Source of the DNA: Amycolatopsis sp. NBC_01480
Lineage (GTDB): Bacteria > Actinomycetota > Actinomycetes > Mycobacteriales > Pseudonocardiaceae
Reading direction: 5' to 3'
Length of the DNA: 64,000 nucleotides
Assembly: GCF_036227205.1 (NCBI RefSeq)
Contig: NZ_CP109442.1
Span: 992,001 to 1,056,000, forward strand
A model generated the notes under the pieces. It was given only the letters and a program-made list of their open reading frames with translations. It was not told the origin of the DNA and ran no database searches. The translations under genes were made by a program, and so were the position numbers. This document shows positions 58,941 to 64,000 of the stretch, one piece after another; the stretch's first letter is position 1, and every line of letters starts with the position of its first letter.

Positions 58941-59442
58941 GCGGCTGACGGCCGAAAAGCGCGAGCAGCCGTTCTCCCGGCGCCGCCGTGGCCGGAACAT
59001 CCAGTGGGGCGGCGAAAAAACGGTCGACGGCCAGCAGCGGCGACACCTCGAGCAGACGCGTGGCCAACGCGGCGGGGACGGGGTGGTCCGCCCCGCAGGC
59101 GCGCGAGATGTCCCACGCATGCAGGACCATTTCCGCGGCAGCGGTGTACCCGACGATTTCCGGCGAGATCCACCGATCCTCAACCTCGCACCTCCGGCCG
59201 GGCGTGACGGCCCACGCGACCAGCAGGCCGACGATGCTCGCCCGGACCGCCGCCGCGGGATCCGGGCCGGGAGCCGGGCCCGGCTCCCCGGTCAGCACCT
59301 CGGTAAGATCGTCCAAAGAGGACCGGACGTGGCCGAGCAGGTGCCCGAGGTCCCAGCCCGGGCACGGGGTGGGCGCCGACAGGTCGGCGTCGCCCACCAG
59401 CCGGACGCTCCGCCCCAGATGCCGGGCGGCAGCGCTGAGCAC
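58936..59442 (-). CDS. TIGR03086-like protein (DinB/maleylpyruvate isomerase fold)
   Basis: A 168-residue four-helix protein of the mycothiol-dependent maleylpyruvate isomerase/DinB group. Signature APTPCPGWDLGHLLGHVRSS near residues 23-42 holds the His of the metal site; EMVLHAWDISRACG holds the second His. Family members use mycothiol as cofactor; this one has no adjoining catabolic genes that fix its reaction. It begins 7 bp after the sigma factor stop and is probably in the same transcript. GTG start. Confidence 0.8.
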   Translation of the reverse strand: MLSAAARHLGRSVRLVGDADLSAPTPCPGWDLGHLLGHVRSSLDDLTEVLTGEPGPAPGPDPAAAVRASIVGLLVAWAVTPGRRCEVEDRWISPEIVGYTAAAEMVLHAWDISRACGADHPVPAALATRLLEVSPLLAVDRFFAAPLDVPATAAPGERLLALFGRQPR

Positions 59443-59449
59443 GGCCCGC

Positions 59450-60439
59450 TCACCGCCGGACCGCGCTCGGGGCCGCGTATACCTCGGGCAGGCCGAACGC
59501 GGTGACCAGACCGGGGTCGAGGAACGCGTTGATCCGCGCGATCTGCCCGCCGATCAACGAGAAGACCTGCACCCCGTACGCCCGGAAAAGCCCGTCGCCG
59601 GCGCGCTGGTACACCGCGACCGCGGGCGCGCCGTTGGCTCGTGTCGGCGTCATGCGCCAGTGGTCCGGGGCCGGCAGCACGACCCGGTCGAGGAACGCGC
59701 ACACCACGTCGCGGCCGGTGAACCAGGTCGGAATCGGCGGCATCTCCAGCTCGACGTCGGCGCGCAGCAGGGTGGCCAGCGCGGCGACGTCCGAGTGCTC
59801 GAAGGCCGACGCGTAACGGTCGAGCAGGCTCCGCAGCTCGGGTTCGGCGGGCTCGGCGAGGTCGTCGGAAACCGGGCCGGCCTGCGCCAGCTGCCCGCGG
59901 GCGCGTTGCAGCGCGCTGTTCACCGCGGCGACGGAGGTGTCGAGCATTTCGGCGACCTCCTTCGCGTGCCAGCCCAGGACGTCGCGCAGGATCAGCACCG
60001 CGCGCTGCCGGGCGGAAAGCTGCTGGAGGGCGGCGATGAAGGCCAGCCGCACCCCGCTGCGGCCGGACACGATCGCCGCGGGGTCGGCGGTGGAGGCGTG
60101 CAGCAGGCTGTCGGGCGCCGGTTGCAGCCAGGGGATGTCCGATTCCGGGGCGGCGAGCGTCGCGCCCGGATCGTCCGACGGCGCGCCGAGCCCGGACGGC
60201 AACGGTCGCCGCGCGCGGGTCTTCAGCGCGGTCAGGCAGGTGGTGGTCGCGATCTTGTACAGCCACAGCCGCACCGAGGAACGGCCCTCGAACCGGTCGT
60301 AGTACCGCCAGGCCCGCAGGTAGGTCTCCTGCACGAGGTCCTCCGACTCGTGCAGCGAGCCGAGCATGCGGTAGCAGTGCGCGAGCAGCTCCGGGCGATA
60401 GCGGTCCGCGAGCTCCGCGAATTCCGCGGCGGCCGTCAT
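59450..60439 (-). CDS. ECF sigma factor with SnoaL-like C-terminal domain
   Basis: A 329-residue sigma factor resembling the SigG/SigJ-type ECF group. Region 2 (residues about 8-80: ELLAHCYRMLGSLHESEDLV, RAWRYYDRFEG) and region 4 (LSARQRAVLILRDVLGWHAK, EVAEMLDTSVAAVNSALQRA) are intact; residues 195-325 match a SnoaL-like NTF2 fold (PPIPTWFTGRDVV) that regulates such factors in place of an anti-sigma. The ATG at 60439 is used because an earlier ATG (60505) lies inside the -10 box of its promoter. It probably transcribes itself and the SDR operon. Confidence 0.9.
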   Translation of the reverse strand: MTAAAEFAELADRYRPELLAHCYRMLGSLHESEDLVQETYLRAWRYYDRFEGRSSVRLWLYKIATTTCLTALKTRARRPLPSGLGAPSDDPGATLAAPESDIPWLQPAPDSLLHASTADPAAIVSGRSGVRLAFIAALQQLSARQRAVLILRDVLGWHAKEVAEMLDTSVAAVNSALQRARGQLAQAGPVSDDLAEPAEPELRSLLDRYASAFEHSDVAALATLLRADVELEMPPIPTWFTGRDVVCAFLDRVVLPAPDHWRMTPTRANGAPAVAVYQRAGDGLFRAYGVQVFSLIGGQIARINAFLDPGLVTAFGLPEVYAAPSAVRR

Positions 60440-60503
60440 CGCCGGGCCGCCCTGGCGCTGGTGCCGTGGTCCATCTGGTTCTCCATCCCGCCGGTTGATG
60501 CGC

Positions 60504-60534
60504 ATAGAGACAACCGGGCGCCCGGAAACTCATC
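60504..60534 (-). promoter_or_regulatory. ECF sigma-type promoter of the sigma factor gene
   Basis: Minus strand GATGAGTT-N15-GTCTCTAT (60534-60504). 24 of 31 bases or more agree with 58910-58940, including both boxes. It predicts a leader of about 60 nt before the ATG and autoregulation. Confidence 0.75.
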
Positions 60535-60568
60535 GCGGAACCGGGCGTCGGCACCAGCAAACCACGGA

Positions 60569-61085
60569 TCACCAGGTCAGCGGCTCGCGATCGCGGAAGA
60601 AGCCGCCGTTCGGGCCGTCCTCGGGCAGGGTCGCGAGCCAGATCGGGGTGTCCGCGCCCTCGGCCGGAGGACGGGTGGCGCGGGCTCATGCCCGTCCGGA
60701 CCCAGCCGGGTGAGGCGGCGTTGACCAGGATGCCGGCGCCTTCCAGTTCCGCCGCGAGAACCCTGGTCAATGCGTTCAGCCCGGCCTTCGAGACGCGGTA
60801 ACCGGGCTCGGACGGCCGGTCCATCAGCGCGAGCGACGCCGGCGTGCTGCTGACGTTGACGATCCGCCCGTACCCGGCCTCGAGCATCGCGGGCGTCACG
60901 GCCTGGACGCACCGCCACGCGCCGAGCAGGTTGGCCTCCCACACCCGGGTCACCAAATCGAGGTCGGCGCCGGAGGACCGCTGACCTCCGTCCGTCACGC
61001 CCGCGTTGTTGACCAGGATGTCCAGCCGCCCGTCCTCTGCGAGCACCCGCGGCACCGCGGCGGTGACGCTCGACGGGTCGTGAAA
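60569..61085 (-). pseudogene. Truncated, frameshifted SDR gene
   Basis: The region reads DPSSVTAAVPRVLAEDGRLD, ILVNNAG, IVNVSSTPASLALMD, GYRVSKAGLNAL and [10 protein letters not shown], all typical SDR, but the first 60 or so residues with the cofactor-binding glycines are missing. After GMSPR the frame is lost; another frame continues with [20 protein letters not shown] and [16 protein letters not shown] to a stop at 60569. The truncated end abuts the 3' end of the secreted protein gene, suggesting a deletion or insertion junction. Confidence 0.75.
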
Positions 61086-61090
61086 CCCCG

Positions 61091-62341
61091 TCAGGCCGCC
61101 AGCGAGGACAACGGCACCGCGAACACCGCCCGGCCGCAGGTCTGGCCCTGGGCCGAGCAGTCGGCCGTCGACCACTCCGACTGCGACCACACGAGCCCGG
61201 TCGCCCAGTCGTAGGTGAGCGCCTCCGGGTGGACCGCCCAGCAGGCCGTGGTCGACGGCGAGCCGCAGGTTGCGGAGTTGCTTTCGGCCGTCGTCTGGGT
61301 CCAGAGCTGGCCGTTGAGCGTGGCCGAACTGTGCGCGACGTACCACTTGCCGCCGTGGGACAGCACGCCCTGCATATTGCCCACGGAGCTGCGGAACGCC
61401 TCGGTCGCCGGCGCCGTGCCGGACGACGTCGCGAGCAGGTAGTCCGAGCCAATCGCGTACCGGTACAGCCGGCCGTGGAGGCTCTGGTCGGCGAAGTACT
61501 CGGTGGTCACCACGGTGGCCGGGGAGGTACTGCGGTCCAGTGACATCGAGGAAAAGCAGGGCACGCCGGTATCGGACGCCATGCTGCACGTGCCGCCCGC
61601 GTACGTGTAATAGCCGACCTGCATCATCGCGTATTTGTAGGTGTACGCGGCATATCCGCCCGAGGTCTTGCCGATCGAGTTCGACGTCGTGTCGGTCATC
61701 TGCAGGATGTGCTGGGTGCTGAACACCCGGATCGCGGTCGAGGTGTTGCCGACGGCCGTCACGTAGATCTTGTCGCCGTACCAGGCCATCCCGCCCATGT
61801 GCGCCTTCGTCGCGGTGAAGCTGGAGCCGGTGCTGGTGGGCACGGCGAGGTAGAGCATGCGGTTGGCCGGCGCGGCCGGCTTGTCGTAGTTCACCGCCAT
61901 GATGCGCGCGTCGTCGTTGCGGCCGAGCTCGTCCGTGCCGTGCCAGCCGGACAGGATGATCTTGTCCGCGCCCCACATCCCGTCGTCGTCGGCGTCGCCG
62001 GAGGTGGTGATGCCCTGGGGCGACCACGTTGTGGTGGCCGCGCGGTCGGTGTTCCAGCAGAACGACGTGGTGGCCGTGGGCGCCTTCGGCAGCGCCGCCT
62101 TCTCCGCGCTCGTACAGCCGGTGGTCGGGTAGCTCGGGTCGTTGACCACGGTGTTGAGGCTGACGTTCGGCAACGCGTTGTCCAGCGCGGTCAACGCGGC
62201 GGCGGGCGTGGCGTGCCAGACCAGGCTCTGCTTGGTCGTGGTCGTCAGCGGGTCGCTGTACGCGGCGCTGGCCGTGCCAGGCACCACCAGGGCACCGGCG
62301 ACCACGGCCAGCACCAGGGGAATCACTCGGGAGATTCGCAT
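61091..62341 (-). CDS. Secreted protein of unknown function
   Basis: A 416-residue secreted protein. The signal peptide (VIPLVLAVVAGALVVPG) is cleaved after ASA near residue 27. The mature part is rich in Thr/Ser and aromatic residues, with three or four Cys pairs (TGCTSAEK...FCWNTD; GGTCSMASDTGVPCF; CGSPSTTACW; DCSAQGQTCGRA) and repeated WYGDKIYVTAVG/YRYAIGSDYLL-type strands that suggest a beta-propeller. I cannot name the family. The gene end coincides with the broken SDR gene. Confidence 0.75.
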   Translation of the reverse strand: MRISRVIPLVLAVVAGALVVPGTASAAYSDPLTTTTKQSLVWHATPAAALTALDNALPNVSLNTVVNDPSYPTTGCTSAEKAALPKAPTATTSFCWNTDRAATTTWSPQGITTSGDADDDGMWGADKIILSGWHGTDELGRNDDARIMAVNYDKPAAPANRMLYLAVPTSTGSSFTATKAHMGGMAWYGDKIYVTAVGNTSTAIRVFSTQHILQMTDTTSNSIGKTSGGYAAYTYKYAMMQVGYYTYAGGTCSMASDTGVPCFSSMSLDRSTSPATVVTTEYFADQSLHGRLYRYAIGSDYLLATSSGTAPATEAFRSSVGNMQGVLSHGGKWYVAHSSATLNGQLWTQTTAESNSATCGSPSTTACWAVHPEALTYDWATGLVWSQSEWSTADCSAQGQTCGRAVFAVPLSSLAA

Positions 62342-62527
62342 GGCCTCATTTCCGCACGCTTCTTCCGGAACTGTCAAACAGCTGGTGAACAGCCATTTGT
62401 ACAATTCTTGTACGGCACCGCGGTAAAACTATAATCGGCCCGAGAATTGTCTCAATAATCGATTGTCCCGCTGGGTGGGTGCGTCACACCCCTCCCCGCC
62501 GGCCGGACGTCGTTTAGCGTGGTCGCT

Positions 62528-63352
62528 GTGGAACGAGGCAACGAACTGGGCGACTACCTGCGGGCGCGCCGGGACGCGGTCACCCCGGCGGCGGCGGGGC
62601 TGCCCGACGACGGCGCGCGCCGGGTGCCCGGCCTGCGCCGGGACGAGGTCGCGCTGCTGGCCGGGGTGAGCACCGACTACTACGTGCGCTTGGAGCAGGG
62701 CCGCGAGCGGCATCCGTCCGACCAGGTCCTGCACGCGATCGCGCGGGCGCTGCACCTGGACGAAGCCGCCGCCGCGCACCTGTTCCGGCTCGGCCTGCCC
62801 ACGCCGCCGTCGGAGCCGGGACCGGTGGCCCAGGCCCGCCCGGAGCTGGTGCGCCTGCTGGACCGGCTGCACGACGTGCCCGCTCTCGTAGTCGGGTCCG
62901 CGCAGGACGTGCTGGCCGCCAACGCCCTGGCCGAGCAGCTCTACGAGGGTTTCGCGCAGTTCGACAACCTGCTCCGGATGATCTTCCTGGACCCGTGCGC
63001 GCGTGAGTTCTACGCCGCCTGGGACACCGTGGCCGGCACCGCGGTGAACAACCTGCGCGCCTCGGCCGCGCGATTCCCGGGTGACGCGCGGATCGAGGCC
63101 GTTGTGGGTCAATTGAGCGTCCGCAGCCCGGCATTCGCGACGCTGTGGGCGCGGTACGAGGTCCGCCCGCGCACCCACGAGGACAAGCATTTCCGCCATC
63201 CACGGGTCGGCGACCTGCATCTGCACTACGAGGCGCTGGCCGTGACCAGCGCGCCGGGGCAGCACGTCTCCGTGTACAGCGCCGAGCCGGGCAGCCCCAG
63301 CGAAGACGGGCTGATCCTGTTGCGGCGCCTGGCCGAAGCCCGACCGTCCTAA
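62528..63352 (+). CDS. XRE-family regulator with MmyB-like domain, second copy
   Basis: A 274-residue regulator with the architecture of 14792-15736: helix-turn-helix (LRRDEVALLAGVSTDYYVRL, then EQGRERHPSDQVL) and ligand domain (VVGSAQDVLAANALAEQLYE, IFLDPCAREFYAAWD, RVGDLHLHYEALAV). GTG 62528 is chosen because TAGCGT lies exactly 7 nt upstream (leaderless); GTG 62519 overlaps that box. It likely controls the hydrolase gene that follows 38 bp downstream. Confidence 0.87.
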   Translation: MERGNELGDYLRARRDAVTPAAAGLPDDGARRVPGLRRDEVALLAGVSTDYYVRLEQGRERHPSDQVLHAIARALHLDEAAAAHLFRLGLPTPPSEPGPVAQARPELVRLLDRLHDVPALVVGSAQDVLAANALAEQLYEGFAQFDNLLRMIFLDPCAREFYAAWDTVAGTAVNNLRASAARFPGDARIEAVVGQLSVRSPAFATLWARYEVRPRTHEDKHFRHPRVGDLHLHYEALAVTSAPGQHVSVYSAEPGSPSEDGLILLRRLAEARPS

Positions 63353-63390
63353 TCAGACACAACCGTCACAGCCGAACAAAGGGAAGACCC

Positions 63391-64000
63391 ATGCTGCTCC
63401 CCCATGACGAAGCCGGCACGGGCCCGGCACTGGTGCTGCTCCACGCCCGGCCCGCCGACCGCTCCATGTGGCGCGACCACCTGCCGCTGCTGGCTGCCGC
63501 CGGGTACCGCGCGATCGCGCTCGACCTGCCCGGGTACGGCGAGGCGGCGGTCCCGGACGGCTACGACTCCACGCCGGGCCAGGACGTGCTGAGCACCCTC
63601 GACCGGCTCGGGGTGAGCGGCTTCAGCCTGGCCGGCAACTCACTCGGCGCGCTGATCGCGCTGCAGATCGCGGCCGCGGCGCCGGAACGGGTGGAGGGAC
63701 TGGTGCTCATCGGCTACCGCGCCCACGACCAGCCCGCGACGGAAAGCCTCGAACGCGCGTGGCACGGCGAACGGACCGCGCTCGCGGCCGGTGATCTCGA
63801 AGGTGCGGTCCTCACGGGCGTCGAAACCTGGCTCGCGCCCGAGGCCTCGCCGGAGATCCGCGCGCACGCCGCCCGGATGCTGCGCGGCAACCTGCTCCGG
63901 TGGTCGGCTGACGGGCAGCCGCCGCGGGCCGCCGACGCGGATCCCGCCGAGCTACGGCCGCTGGCGTCCCGGACCCTGGTCGCGGTCGGTGAGCACGACT
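63391..64000 (+). CDS. Alpha/beta hydrolase, C-terminus beyond window
   Basis: The first 203 codons of an alpha/beta hydrolase. LLHARPADRSMW supplies the oxyanion region, ALDLPGYGEAAVP the conserved loop, and S in LAGNSLGAL (near residue 79) the nucleophile; the acid is probably in LVAVGEHD at the window edge, and the His lies outside. GGGAAG precedes the ATG. Follows the XRE regulator on the same strand. Confidence 0.82.
   Translation, partial: MLLPHDEAGTGPALVLLHARPADRSMWRDHLPLLAAAGYRAIALDLPGYGEAAVPDGYDSTPGQDVLSTLDRLGVSGFSLAGNSLGALIALQIAAAAPERVEGLVLIGYRAHDQPATESLERAWHGERTALAAGDLEGAVLTGVETWLAPEASPEIRAHAARMLRGNLLRWSADGQPPRAADADPAELRPLASRTLVAVGEHD

Noticed and set aside
59292..62027. Single 911-codon minus-strand gene
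   Set aside because: It strings together out-of-frame parts of the secreted protein, the SDR remnant and the sigma factor region; only short stretches resemble proteins.
1..64000. Biosynthetic gene cluster, prophage or integrative element
   Set aside because: No PKS/NRPS core genes, integrase, transposase or phage structural genes were recognised; genes are mixed accessory and housekeeping functions.

Overview
The window is high-GC actinobacterial chromosome with strong G/C bias at third codon positions and many GTG starts. Family content (dnaE1-type polymerase, MprF/LysRS fusion LysX, mycothiol-type MDMPI-fold protein, many MarR/TetR/XRE regulators, Tat and lipoprotein exports, a LASTG sorting motif) and recurring GTCCACTGTGGAC-type palindromes suggest a Pseudonocardiaceae actinomycete, most likely near Amycolatopsis. 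That assignment is inference. I saw no rRNA, tRNA, CRISPR array, phage or transposase.

Layout. 0-8.8 kb: a truncated LysR regulator, a carboxymuconolactone decarboxylase-like protein, a shortened phosphoesterase, a secreted heparin-lyase-like protein, an unknown helical protein followed by a CPT-like kinase, an MFS exporter, a TetR/NAD(P)-binding-enzyme pair with a clear operator, and a flavin disulfide reductase. 8.8-9.65 kb holds two decayed genes. 9.8-16.5 kb: a LacI/GntP pair with matching operators, an esterase/MBL operon opposite an XRE regulator, and an SDR/MarR pair with two operators. 17-23.7 kb: an SGNH hydrolase and a leftward operon (GNAT, hydrolase, MarR, frameshifted DHA2 exporter, isochorismatase, PEBP-like) with overlapping ATGA junctions, then a GntR-TetR hybrid regulator. 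23.7-33.3 kb: secreted proteins (phospholipase C, a polyol-type binding lipoprotein, a sortase-type surface protein, a DUF4232-like lipoprotein, a second lyase-like protein), with trpD and a proC-like gene. 33.6-37.2 kb: dnaE.

41.4-55.2 kb is the most interesting part. Three paralogous single-span membrane proteins lie among two paralogous histidine kinases, one response regulator, a polytopic membrane protein and LysX. One promoter module is shared by both kinase loci, and a second 13-bp motif precedes two of the paralogs and the LysX operon. This looks like an envelope-stress regulon around lipid lysinylation.

55.2-62.3 kb: an aldo/keto reductase remnant, a 15-copy 15-bp minisatellite, a PPOX-fold protein, and a local regulon of an ECF sigma factor with a SnoaL-like C-terminus. 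The promoters of that sigma gene and of an SDR-SDR-PEP-mutase-like operon share GATGAGTT-N15-GTCTCTAT. The window ends with a secreted protein, an XRE regulator and a truncated alpha/beta hydrolase.

Genes work mainly as small regulator/target pairs. At least ten starts sit 6-7 nt after a TANNNT -10 hexamer with no Shine-Dalgarno, indicating leaderless transcripts.
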